From the NCBI GenBank assembly GCA_046154965.1, contig JBJXDY010000056.1, positions 1 through 64,000 on the forward strand: a DNA stretch of 64,000 nt, read 5' to 3'. The notes under the pieces are model-generated. The model did no database searches and was not told the origin of the DNA. It saw only the letters and a program-made list of their open reading frames with translations. How positions within the stretch are numbered: the stretch's first letter is position 1; every line of letters starts with the position of its first letter. The DNA comes from DATKFM01 sp046154965 (GTDB lineage Bacteria > Pseudomonadota > Alphaproteobacteria > Dongiales > Dongiaceae). The position numbers and the translations under genes are program-made. This document shows positions 7,250 to 18,075 of this stretch, piece by piece.

Positions 7250-7285
7250 GGAAAAAAGGCCGAAATTGCCGATGTTTGCGGCCTT
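7250..7285 (-). terminator. Probable terminator after clpB
   Basis: On the minus strand AAGGCCG pairs with CGGCCTT across a 16-base loop and is followed by TTTTCC. It starts 18 bp after the clpB stop. The large loop makes it weaker than the cspA terminator. Confidence 0.55.
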
Positions 7286-7302
7286 AACTCCGGTAATGAC
7301 GC

Positions 7303-9897
<2,595 letters not shown>

Positions 9898-9970
9898 CTC
9901 TTCCGCCCTCTGTCCCCGCGCCCCATCAGGCACGCCGGGACGATGCAATGGAGTCGCCGTCCTGGGCTGG

Positions 9971-9998
9971 ATATGGGGCGGCTGAGCCCCGGCGCAAG
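9971..9998 (-). promoter_or_regulatory. Sigma-32 (RpoH)-type heat-shock promoter of clpB
   Basis: On the minus strand CTTGCGC (-35) is followed by a 13-bp spacer and CCCCATAT (-10), an excellent match to the heat-shock consensus CTTGAAA-N13-CCCCATnT. It lies 74 bp before the clpB ATG and after the DUF4167 stop, so clpB can be transcribed alone under heat shock. Confidence 0.75.
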
Positions 9999-10092
9999 AG
10001 CGGCAGGCTGGCGCGGGCCGAAAATGTAACCGTCAGAAAACCGTTAAAAACGAGCGAGTTAACGCGAGGCCAACGAAAACGCTTGGCGGTGG

Positions 10093-10521
10093 CTAGTTCT
10101 GGGAGTTGTCGTCCGTGTCCGGCTGGTCGCCCAGGCCCGGCGGCACCGAGGATCCGTTGGGCTTGCGCACGGAAACTTCAGCTTCCGGCGGCTGCTGGTC
10201 GCCATCCGGCGCTTGGCCTTCCTGCCCGTCATTGCCGGGGCCATTCGGGCGAAGGCGGCCATTGGCGCCCTGCTGATCGCCATTGGCATTGACGATGCGG
10301 AAATAATGCTCGGCATGCTGATAGAAATTCTCGGCGGCGATGCGATCGCCGGCGGCCGTGGCATCGCGGGCCATGGCCAGGTACTTCTCCAGGACCTGAT
10401 AGGCGTTGCCGCGGATGCGTACATCCGGTCCGTTGGAATCGAAGGTCTGTTGACGCGGATTCTGGTGCTGGCGTCGCTGGCCACGGCCGCGCGAACGCCT
10501 GTTGTTCTGACCTTGTCTCAT
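10093..10521 (-). CDS. DUF4167 domain protein
   Basis: A 142-residue protein with a basic N-terminus (MRQGQNNRRSRGRGQRR) and a conserved helical core from about 25 to 80 (VRIRGNAYQVLEKYLAMARD and the FYQHAEHYFR region) that defines DUF4167. The C-terminal half is Gly/Pro/Gln-rich and probably disordered. The N-terminus looks RNA-binding. Its position between prmC and clpB is a conserved alphaproteobacterial order, suggesting a link to translation or ribosomes, unproven. Confidence 0.88.
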   Translation of the reverse strand: MRQGQNNRRSRGRGQRRQHQNPRQQTFDSNGPDVRIRGNAYQVLEKYLAMARDATAAGDRIAAENFYQHAEHYFRIVNANGDQQGANGRLRPNGPGNDGQEGQAPDGDQQPPEAEVSVRKPNGSSVPPGLGDQPDTDDNSQN

Positions 10522-10758
10522 ATCACCTTCACTCGTGCTGGCCGGCTCTTGCCCCTACTACCGCAATCAGCGCCGCCATCTTTGGGAGGCGGCACAAGCC
10601 GCTGCTGATCCGGATCGACGAATGGGGAACGAAAAGGCGCCTTCTCGGCGCTCGACCCCTGCGGGTTCGTTCTTTAACGACGCCACCCTACGCGGCGGGT
10701 TCAAGCTTGCCAAATGTTATTTTGCGGCCGCCTTTGTCTATACAAGATTTTGTTATCA

Positions 10759-11610
10759 TTATATTTTTTGGAACACTATGCAGCGTTCCCGGCCGCCGAG
10801 GTCGGCCTTCACGCCGGCCGGCCGGAGCCCGGCGGCGGCCAGAATCGACGCCGCGTGAACCGCTTGTCCCAGCCCCGCCTCCAGCAGCGCCAGGCCGCCG
10901 GGCGCCAGCCGCGCGGCGATCTGCGGCGCCAACTGCCGGTAGCAATCGAGGCCGTCGCTACCGCCATCGAGGGCGATGCGCGGCTCATGCCGCGACACTT
11001 CCGGCATGAGGCCCGGAATTTCGTCCTGGGGAATGTAGGGCGGATTGCTGACGATGAGATCGAAGCTGCCGTTCAATCCCTCGGCCCAGTCGCCGAGGGC
11101 GAACTGCGCGCGATCGGCCAGGCCAAGAGCCGCCGCGTTGCGCCGGGCGACCGCGAGCGCCTCCGGACTCCTGTCGATGCCCAGGCCGCGGGCCGCCGGC
11201 AGTTCGTGGAGGAGCGCCAGCAACAGGCAGCCGCTGCCCGTGCCGAGATCCAGCAGCCGCAGCGGTGCTTCGCGGCCGGGCAGCAGATCCAGCGCCGCCT
11301 GCACCAGCGTTTCCGTGTCCGGCCGCGGCGTCAGCGTCGCCGCGGTCACGTAGATCGGCAGGCTCCAGAATTCCCATTGCCCGAGGATCTGGGACACCGG
11401 CTCGCGATTGCGGCGGCGTTCGATGCACGCCTTGAGCTTGGCGATCGCGTCCGGCGGCAGCGGCTGGCCATCGGCGGCCGGCGGCCCCGCGCAATGGTCC
11501 AGCAGCAGCCGCGCCTCGCGCCGCGTGTCCTCGATGCCCATGTCCCGCAGCGTGCGCGCCGCCCAATCCAGCGCCGCGCGGCGGTCCATGTCTTCCAGCA
11601 TTGGGGTCAT
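10759..11610 (-). CDS. prmC: Peptide chain release factor N5-glutamine methyltransferase
   Basis: A 283-residue enzyme that methylates the Gln of the GGQ motif of release factors, using SAM. It has the N-terminal helical domain, SAM motif LLDLGTGSGCLLLALL and the catalytic NPPY (in IVSNPPYIPQ). The ATG overlaps the prfA stop (ATGA), so it is translationally coupled to its own substrate gene. The length is normal. The gene ends near an AT-rich stretch (about 10720-10780), with no clear terminator. Confidence 0.95.
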   Translation of the reverse strand: MTPMLEDMDRRAALDWAARTLRDMGIEDTRREARLLLDHCAGPPAADGQPLPPDAIAKLKACIERRRNREPVSQILGQWEFWSLPIYVTAATLTPRPDTETLVQAALDLLPGREAPLRLLDLGTGSGCLLLALLHELPAARGLGIDRSPEALAVARRNAAALGLADRAQFALGDWAEGLNGSFDLIVSNPPYIPQDEIPGLMPEVSRHEPRIALDGGSDGLDCYRQLAPQIAARLAPGGLALLEAGLGQAVHAASILAAAGLRPAGVKADLGGRERCIVFQKI

Positions 11611-12698
11611 TCGATTTCGGCAAGGCGCTCGGCCTGGTCATTGGCAATCAGGGGATCGATCAGCTCGTCCAGCTCGCCGGCGAGGATGCGGTCGATCTTG
11701 TACAGCGACAGCTCGATGCGGTGATCGGTGACGCGGTTCTGCGGGAAGTTGAAGGTCCGCACTTTCTCCGACCTGTCGCCGGAGCCCACCTGGCTCTTGC
11801 GCGCCGCCGCGCGTTCGGCCGCCAGCGCCGCCCGCTGCGCCTCGTAGAGCCGGGCGCGCAACACCTTCATTGCCTTGGCCTTGTTCTTGTGCTGGGACTT
11901 CTCGTCCTGCTGCTGCACCACGACGCCGGTGGGGATGTGGGTGATGCGCACCGCGCTGTCGGTGGTGTTCACCGACTGGCCGCCGGGGCCGCCGGCGCGG
12001 AACACGTCGATGCGCAGGTCCTTGTCCTCGATCTTGATATCGACCTCCTCCGCTTCCGGCAGCACCGCCACAGTGACGGCGGAAGTATGAACGCGGCCGC
12101 CGCCTTCGGTCGCCGGCACGCGCTGCACCCGGTGGGCGCCGGATTCGAATTTCAGGCGCGCGAACACGCCGCGGCCGTTGATTTCCGCCGTGGCCTTCGA
12201 ATAGCCGCCGAGGCCGGTCTCGCTGACATCCATCGGCTCGAACTTCCAGCGCTTGAGCAGGGCGTAGTTGCGGTACATGTCGAACAGCTCGCGGGCGAAC
12301 AGCGCCGCCTCGTCGCCGCCGACGCCGGCCCGCACCTCCAGGATCACGTTGCGGTCGTCGGCCTCGTCCTTAGGGACCAGCAGGACCCGGATCTTCTGCT
12401 CCAGTCCGGGCACCCGCTGTTTCAGCGTCTGCATTTCCTCTTCCGCCAGCGTCTTCATTTCCGGATCGGTGCCGGCGTCCGCCAGCATGGCGCCCAGGCT
12501 CTCGATCTCGCCTTCGACGCGCTGCAGCTCGCGAATGCTCTCGACGACGGGCGTCAACTCCGAATACTCCTTGGAGACGCGCTTGAATTCCTGGGGATCG
12601 ACCCGGCCTTCCGTGGCCAGCGATCCCGCCAGATCCTCATGCCGCCTGACGATGCGGCCGAGCTTGTCGGCCAGCTTCGCGGAAAGACCCGCACTCAC
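11607..12698 (-). CDS. prfA: Peptide chain release factor 1
   Basis: A 363-residue RF1. The GGQ peptidyl-tRNA hydrolysis loop is in RAGGPGGQSVNTTDSAV, and a PAT tripeptide (VPATEGGG) marks recognition of UAA/UAG rather than RF2 specificity. The ATG overlaps the hemA stop (ATGA) and the stop overlaps prmC, giving a tightly coupled hemA-prfA-prmC series. RF1 is the factor that would act at the amber codon found in clpB in the same cluster. Confidence 0.96.
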   Translation of the reverse strand: MSAGLSAKLADKLGRIVRRHEDLAGSLATEGRVDPQEFKRVSKEYSELTPVVESIRELQRVEGEIESLGAMLADAGTDPEMKTLAEEEMQTLKQRVPGLEQKIRVLLVPKDEADDRNVILEVRAGVGGDEAALFARELFDMYRNYALLKRWKFEPMDVSETGLGGYSKATAEINGRGVFARLKFESGAHRVQRVPATEGGGRVHTSAVTVAVLPEAEEVDIKIEDKDLRIDVFRAGGPGGQSVNTTDSAVRITHIPTGVVVQQQDEKSQHKNKAKAMKVLRARLYEAQRAALAAERAAARKSQVGSGDRSEKVRTFNFPQNRVTDHRIELSLYKIDRILAGELDELIDPLIANDQAERLAEIE

Positions 12699-13981
12699 GA
12701 TTTATCCTCCTTACGATCCAGCCCTGGCCCCGGCGGCGCGAGGCCAAACAGGCGGCAGAGAAGTTCTTCGGCCGCCCCTTGCCGGTTTCCCTCGGCGGCC
12801 AGGGCGCGCAGCGCCGCCGATGGCGTATGCAACAGCTTGTTGACGAGCAAGCGGGTCGCCGCCTCGGCATTGCCTCCCGTCTCCGCCAGCACCTGGCGGC
12901 GGACCTCGTCGAAGTGTTGCCGCAACGCGACAATGGACCCATCGCCGCCGGCGGCCGCCAGGCCTTGGGTGAAGGCGGCAACCTCGTCATCGACGATCTT
13001 CCAGGCCGGCGCCGCCGCGGCCTGCCGCGACTGCTGGCCCTCCAGCGCCATCTTCTCGAGATCGGCGAGGTCGAACAGGAACACGCCATCAAGCTTGTCG
13101 GCGCCCTTGTCCACGTCGCCGGGGATGGCGCAATCGATGCAGAGGATCGGCCGTTGCCGCCGGGCCTTCAGCGCCGCCTGCAGCATCGCCGCGCCGACCG
13201 CCTGCCTGTCGTCGCCGATGGCCGATATCAGCACGTCCGCGCCCGCCAAAGCCGCCGCCATCTCGCCCCAGGGCCGCATATGGCCGCTGAGGCGATGGGC
13301 GATCAGCCGGCCGCGCGCTTCGGATTTGTGCAGCACCGTGATCCGGTTCAAGCCGCCCTGGCGCAATTGTTCAATGATCAGTTCGCCCATCTCGCCGCCG
13401 CCCAGCAGCGTGGCGCCCGCCTTGTCGAGCTGGCCATGGACCCGGCGGGCGAGTTGCAGGACTGCGGCGGCCAGGGACACGGGCCGCTCGCCGAGCGAAG
13501 TCTCGCTGCGCACGCGCTTGGCCGTGTGGAAAGCGGCCTGGATCACCGCCTCGAGCGCCGGTCCGGCGGTGCCGGCCGCCTGCGCCTCGCGATGGGCGGT
13601 CTTCAATTGGCCGAGCACGAAGGGCTCGCCGATCACCACGCTGTCCAACGCCGAAGCCACGGCGAACAAATGGCGCAGCGCCGCTTCGCCCTGGAGGTCG
13701 TAGCCCTGGGCTCTCACGCTCTCCGCCGGTAGTTGGCCGATGGACGCCAAGCGCTGCCAAATCACATCGACTGCACTCTCGCAATCGGCTCCGGCAACAG
13801 TCAGTTCGGTGCGATCGCAGGTGGACAGCACCAGAGCCTGGCTGAACCCGGCAGCTTTCAGCGCCTGCAGCAGGGCGCCATAGGCGGCTTCGTCCAGCAG
13901 CAGCTGTTCTCTGAGTTCGGCGGTGGCGCTGCGGTGACTGACGCCCACCGTGCGCAAGGCCAGCCCAGCGGCGGCGGTCAC
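12695..13981 (-). CDS. hemA: Glutamyl-tRNA reductase
   Basis: About 428 residues. It reduces Glu-tRNA to glutamate-1-semialdehyde with NADPH, the first step of C5-pathway tetrapyrrole synthesis. Evidence: VGVSHRSA at the N-terminus, the catalytic Cys in STCDRTEL (family usually STCNR), the LGQLK region after ALDSVVIGEP, the Rossmann segment ATLLGGGEMGELI, and a C-terminal dimerisation region. The GTG at 13981 starts five bases after the hisS stop; a TTG at 14005 would overlap hisS by 20 bp. Most alphaproteobacteria use ALA synthase instead, so this gene and its E. coli-like order before prfA-prmC are notable. Confidence 0.92.
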   Translation of the reverse strand: MTAAAGLALRTVGVSHRSATAELREQLLLDEAAYGALLQALKAAGFSQALVLSTCDRTELTVAGADCESAVDVIWQRLASIGQLPAESVRAQGYDLQGEAALRHLFAVASALDSVVIGEPFVLGQLKTAHREAQAAGTAGPALEAVIQAAFHTAKRVRSETSLGERPVSLAAAVLQLARRVHGQLDKAGATLLGGGEMGELIIEQLRQGGLNRITVLHKSEARGRLIAHRLSGHMRPWGEMAAALAGADVLISAIGDDRQAVGAAMLQAALKARRQRPILCIDCAIPGDVDKGADKLDGVFLFDLADLEKMALEGQQSRQAAAAPAWKIVDDEVAAFTQGLAAAGGDGSIVALRQHFDEVRRQVLAETGGNAEAATRLLVNKLLHTPSAALRALAAEGNRQGAAEELLCRLFGLAPPGPGLDRKEDKS

Positions 13982-13985
13982 GGCG

Positions 13986-15233
13986 CTATCGCCCGAAGGC
14001 GGCAAGCCGGCTCGCGAGCTGTTCCAGCGAAACCTGTTCCTGCGCGCCCGTGGTCATATCGCGCACCGTTGCGACGCCCTTGGCGATCTCGTCATCGCCC
14101 AGCAATATGGCCGCGCGGGCATTGAGCTTGTTCGCCCGCTTCATCCGCTTGGCGAGATTGCCGCTGAAGCCGAGATCGACGGCGTGGCCCTCGGACCGCA
14201 GAGTCTCGGTAATCCGCGCGGCCAGATTCGCGGCACCCTCGCCGATGGGTATCACGGCAATCGGATGCGGCGCTGCATTGCCCTCGGCCAGCATCATCGC
14301 CACCCGCTCGATGCCCGAGGCCCAGCCGACGCCCGGCGTCGGCGGTCCGCCCATCATCTCCACCAAGCCATCATAGCGGCCGCCGGCCATCACCGTCTTC
14401 TGCGCGCCCAGTTCCTGCGCGGTGAATTCGAAGCAGGTGTGGCAATAGTAGTCGAGTCCGCGCACCAGCCGCGGATTGAGGGAGTAGCTGATTCCCAGCG
14501 CATCGAGCCCGGACTTCACCGCATTGAAAAAGGCCCGGCTGGCGTCGTTCAGGTGGTCGGAATAGAGCGGCGCGTTGGCCACCAGTTTCTGGTCGCCCGG
14601 GTCCTTCGAATCGAGCACGCGCAGCGGATTGCGCTCCAGGCGGTCGAGGCTGTCCTGCGACAGGCTCGATTTGTGGCTGCCGAGATAGTCGACGAGAACC
14701 TTCCGGTAGCCTTGGCGGCTTTCATTGTCGCCAAGCGTATTGAGCTCCAGCAGCGTGCGGTCGAGCACGCCGAGCTGGCGCAGGATCGCGGCACCAACGG
14801 CGAGAATCTCCACATCGCCCTGGGGCTGCGCCACGCCGAGCAACTCGACGCCGGTCTGGTGGAACTGGCGCAGGCGGCCCTTCTGTGGCCGCTCATAGCG
14901 GAACATCGGCCCCTGATAAAAATACTTTAGCGGCAGGTCCTGGCTTAGTCCTTCGGAGATCAGGGCGCGGGCGAAGCTGGCCGTGCCTTCCGGTCGCAGG
15001 GTCAGGGGCTCGCCGCCGCGGTCGGTAAAGCTGTACATCTCCTTGGTGACGATGTCGGAGGTATCGCCCAGCGTGCGCTTGAACACTTCGGAGAATTCGA
15101 AGATCGGCGTCTGCGCTTCCAGATAGCCATAGCGCTCGGCCACCGCGCGCGCGGTATCGATGACGCGCCGGTGCTTGCGCATCTCCTCGGGCAAAATATC
15201 ATGCGTGCCGCGAACCGGCTGCAAGGACGACAA
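13986..15233 (-). CDS. hisS: Histidyl-tRNA synthetase
   Basis: A 415-residue class II synthetase. It starts MSSLQPVRGTHDILPEE, which is motif-typical; motif 2 is in FYQGPMFRYERPQKGR and the histidine-specific block RGLDYYCHTCFEF is present. The C-terminal anticodon-binding domain ends FGR. It charges tRNA-His with histidine in the cytoplasm. It follows ispG by 24 bp and precedes hemA by a few bases, so these probably share a transcript. Confidence 0.96.
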   Translation of the reverse strand: MSSLQPVRGTHDILPEEMRKHRRVIDTARAVAERYGYLEAQTPIFEFSEVFKRTLGDTSDIVTKEMYSFTDRGGEPLTLRPEGTASFARALISEGLSQDLPLKYFYQGPMFRYERPQKGRLRQFHQTGVELLGVAQPQGDVEILAVGAAILRQLGVLDRTLLELNTLGDNESRQGYRKVLVDYLGSHKSSLSQDSLDRLERNPLRVLDSKDPGDQKLVANAPLYSDHLNDASRAFFNAVKSGLDALGISYSLNPRLVRGLDYYCHTCFEFTAQELGAQKTVMAGGRYDGLVEMMGGPPTPGVGWASGIERVAMMLAEGNAAPHPIAVIPIGEGAANLAARITETLRSEGHAVDLGFSGNLAKRMKRANKLNARAAILLGDDEIAKGVATVRDMTTGAQEQVSLEQLASRLAAFGR

Positions 15234-15257
15234 GCGAAACCTCCGGAGTTCGGAAAT

Positions 15258-16397
15258 CTAGGAAGCGGCCCGGACGGGCTCGGCCTGCTCCGCGGCTCTC
15301 TTCGCGGCTTCGAGTTCCGCCGCCTTCTTCTCCACCAGCTCCACCAGATGGTCGACGATGCCGGCATCCTTCAGGCGGTGATGGGGCTGGCCGGCAATAT
15401 AAACCTGGTGCGTGTTGTTGCCGCCGCCGGTGAAGCCGATATCGGTTTCCCGCGCTTCGCCGGGGCCGTTCACCACGCAGCCGATGACAGACACGGTCAT
15501 TGGCGTGGTGATATGGGCCAGGCGCTTCTCCAGCACCTCGACGGTGCGGATGACGTCGAACTGCTGCCGCGCGCAGGACGGGCAGGCGATGACGTTCACG
15601 CCGCGATGGCGCAGGCCAAGGCTCTTCAAGATCTCAAAGCCGGCGCGGATCTCTTCCTCAGGCTCGGCGGACAGCGAAACGCGCACGGTGTCGCCGATGC
15701 CCGACCAGAGCAGCATGCCCAGGCCGATGGAGGATTTCACCGTGCCCGTGCGCAGGCCGCCGGCCTCGGTGATGCCGATATGCAGCGGATAGTCGCAGGC
15801 GTCAGCCAGCCCCTGATAGGCGGCGACGGCAAGGAACACGTCGGACGCCTTGCAGCTGATCTTGAATTCGCGGAAGTCGTTGTCCTCGAGAATCTTGGCG
15901 TGGGTCAGGGCGCTCTCGACCATCGCCTCCGGGCAAGGCTCGCCGTACTTCTCCAGCAGGTCCTTCTCCAGGCTGCCGGCATTGACGCCGATGCGCATGG
16001 AGCAGCCGTAATCCTTGGCCGCCTTCACCACTTCTTTCACCCGGTCGGCCGAGCCGATATTGCCGGGATTGATGAGCAGGCAGGCCGCACCCGCCTGGGC
16101 CGCCTCGATGGCGCGCTTATAGTGGAAATGAATGTCGGCCACGATCGGCACCTGGGCCTCGCGGACGATCTGCTTCAGGCCCTTGGTGGATTCCTCGTCC
16201 GGGCAGGACACGCGGATGATGTCCGCCCCCGCCGCCTCGATCCGCCGGATCTGCTCGATCGTCGCCTTGGGATCGGCCGTCAGGGTATTGGTCATGGACT
16301 GGACGGTGATCGGCGCGTCGCCGCCCACCAGCACATTGCCGACGCGGATCTGGCGGCTCTTCCGCCTGGCTATGTCGCGATAAGCGCGAACGGACAT
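15258..16397 (-). CDS. ispG: 4-hydroxy-3-methylbut-2-enyl diphosphate synthase
   Basis: A 379-residue iron-sulfur enzyme of the MEP isoprenoid pathway that converts ME-cPP to HMBPP. The TIM-barrel part begins VGNVLVGGDAPITVQSMTNT; the [4Fe-4S] cysteines are in ACPSCARQ and IGCVVNGPGEA. The length matches the short bacterial form. It is the gene before hisS and after rodZ, with a GC-rich hairpin (16413-16432) in the rodZ-ispG gap. The extended C-terminal Ala/Glu-rich tail is ordinary. Confidence 0.96.
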   Translation of the reverse strand: MSVRAYRDIARRKSRQIRVGNVLVGGDAPITVQSMTNTLTADPKATIEQIRRIEAAGADIIRVSCPDEESTKGLKQIVREAQVPIVADIHFHYKRAIEAAQAGAACLLINPGNIGSADRVKEVVKAAKDYGCSMRIGVNAGSLEKDLLEKYGEPCPEAMVESALTHAKILEDNDFREFKISCKASDVFLAVAAYQGLADACDYPLHIGITEAGGLRTGTVKSSIGLGMLLWSGIGDTVRVSLSAEPEEEIRAGFEILKSLGLRHRGVNVIACPSCARQQFDVIRTVEVLEKRLAHITTPMTVSVIGCVVNGPGEARETDIGFTGGGNNTHQVYIAGQPHHRLKDAGIVDHLVELVEKKAAELEAAKRAAEQAEPVRAAS

Positions 16398-16508
16398 CGG
16401 TCATCCTATCCCGCCCCGGGTCCACCCGGGGCAAAAAATGCTGAAATCAGGGATACTTAAAGAGCAAATTGCCCAACCGGCTGCCGATGTCAAGCAAAGG
16501 CGGCCAAG

Positions 16509-17903
16509 CTATTGAGGTATCGCGGTTCCCGCCTTGAGCTTGTCGGGGTCCAGTTCCACGTCGCGGCGCACCTTGCCGGGCTCACCCAGGGGGGCGATGG
16601 CGGCCCCGTCCACCAGAATATCCATGCCGCCGGCATTGCCGGTGATCATTTTCAGGCCCGGCTCGCCGGGCACGTCATAGCCCTCGCCGGCGTTCAGGAC
16701 CCGGTTGAACACCGTCCGGCCGTTATGGTCGGTGATCTTGATCCAGGTATCCAGCCGGGCGTTGATGCGGATCCGGGTGGCGGTGACGGGGGCTGCGGCC
16801 ACTTGCGGGGCGGCATCGTCGGTGGTTTCAGGCGCCGCCGGCAGGGTGGGGGCCGACGGGATCACGCTGCCGGTTTGGGCGGCCGGCGCCAGTTCAGGGG
16901 CGGCTGGAGCCGTGGGAGCGGCCGGCGCAGATGCTGTGGCCGTGGCGTCGCTCCCCGGTGTGGGAGGCGGTGTTATCCCCTCGGCGCCCGCGGGGGCCGC
17001 TGGGGCATCCGAACCGGACGGCGCAGCCGCCGTTGCCGGAGCCGAAACGCTCGACTCGGCGGCGGGGGCGGCCGGCGGCTGGGTGATCGCGCCGCCATCA
17101 GCGGCGGTTGCTGCTGGCGGCGTGGTCTCGGGAGACGCAGATTCCGGCGGCACGAGGTCGGTTTCCAAAGAACCGCCGTCAGTCGCACTGGGCAGCGGCT
17201 CCGGCGCCATGATGGTGGACAGGGTGGAGCCGGTGGTCGCCCCCTCCCCATCGGATGGCGATTCCGTGGCGGTTTGTGGCTCCGCGGTAGGCGCCGTGGA
17301 CGCTGCTTCCGGCGTTGCCGCCGGTGGTGGCGCGGTATTCGAACTTGAAGGCGCCTCGGCTGCGGCACCGCTCTGGTTCGATCCGGCCGACGGCGCCACC
17401 TCGGCCTCAGGCGCGTTGATCAGCCTGTCCGGCACTTCCTGTACCGTGGCGATGTCGGCCTGATCCGTGCTGGAGAGGTAGTACCAGGTGCCATAGCCGA
17501 TGCCGATGCCGATGACCGACAGCAGCAGGATCGCAGCCGGCGGAATGGTGCCCTCGGCGGTGATGGCCGGGAAGATCAGCCGGGTGCGGCCATGGATGCG
17601 GGCCACCTCCTCGCGGAAGCGGCGCACGATGTCGGCGCCATCCAGCCCCAGGTAATCGGCATAGCTGCGCACGAAACCGACGGCATATGTGGACCCCGGC
17701 AGGTCCTTGTAGCGGCCGTCCTCGATCGCCTCGAGATAGGCCAGGCGGATGCGCAGCTGGTTGGCCACGGACTGCAGCTCCAGCCCCCGGCGCTCGCGGT
17801 TCAAGCGCAGGATATCGCCGACACCCAACTCGATGGACGCACCCAGAGGAGACACTTCGGTAACCCCTCTCTGCGGCAGGAACTGCAACCCTCGTTTGGC
17901 CAT
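16509..17903 (-). CDS. RodZ-like cytoskeletal membrane protein (HTH + DUF4115)
   Basis: A 464-residue bitopic protein. Residues about 25-105 form a Cro-type helix-turn-helix (GDILRLNRERRGLELQSVA), followed near 122-142 by one transmembrane segment (AAILLLSVIGIGIGYGTWYY). A long Pro/Ala/Thr/Ser-rich periplasmic linker (about 150-375) leads to a C-terminal DUF4115 beta domain. This is the architecture of RodZ, which couples MreB to cell-shape synthesis. The linker is unusually long, and its low complexity produces long spurious frames on the other strand. It is the first gene of the leftward series ending in clpB. Confidence 0.85.
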   Translation of the reverse strand: MAKRGLQFLPQRGVTEVSPLGASIELGVGDILRLNRERRGLELQSVANQLRIRLAYLEAIEDGRYKDLPGSTYAVGFVRSYADYLGLDGADIVRRFREEVARIHGRTRLIFPAITAEGTIPPAAILLLSVIGIGIGYGTWYYLSSTDQADIATVQEVPDRLINAPEAEVAPSAGSNQSGAAAEAPSSSNTAPPPAATPEAASTAPTAEPQTATESPSDGEGATTGSTLSTIMAPEPLPSATDGGSLETDLVPPESASPETTPPAATAADGGAITQPPAAPAAESSVSAPATAAAPSGSDAPAAPAGAEGITPPPTPGSDATATASAPAAPTAPAAPELAPAAQTGSVIPSAPTLPAAPETTDDAAPQVAAAPVTATRIRINARLDTWIKITDHNGRTVFNRVLNAGEGYDVPGEPGLKMITGNAGGMDILVDGAAIAPLGEPGKVRRDVELDPDKLKAGTAIPQ

Positions 17904-18075
17904 TGCGTCAGTTCATACTTTTGTCGTTGCGATCTTTTTTTGCGCGGTCCCGCGATCCAGTCCCTCAGCGCCTTCGACAATCGGCCAGCCCGCGCCGGAG
18001 TTCAAGACCGCTGACGAGTCCAAAACCGGCCGGAAGTTATGGTAAACAGCGGCGAAAGGCGGGTTTTCCGCCGGT

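Noticed and set aside
13982..14005. TTG start of hemA at 14005
   Set aside because: It would overlap hisS by 20 bp and use a rare start; the GTG at 13981 just after the hisS stop gives the usual N-terminal length. Some uncertainty remains.
16413..16432. Terminator between rodZ and ispG
   Set aside because: The strong stem (GCCCCGGG/CCCGGGGC) has its A/T run on the side that precedes the stem in the direction of transcription, so it is not a rho-independent terminator for this operon.
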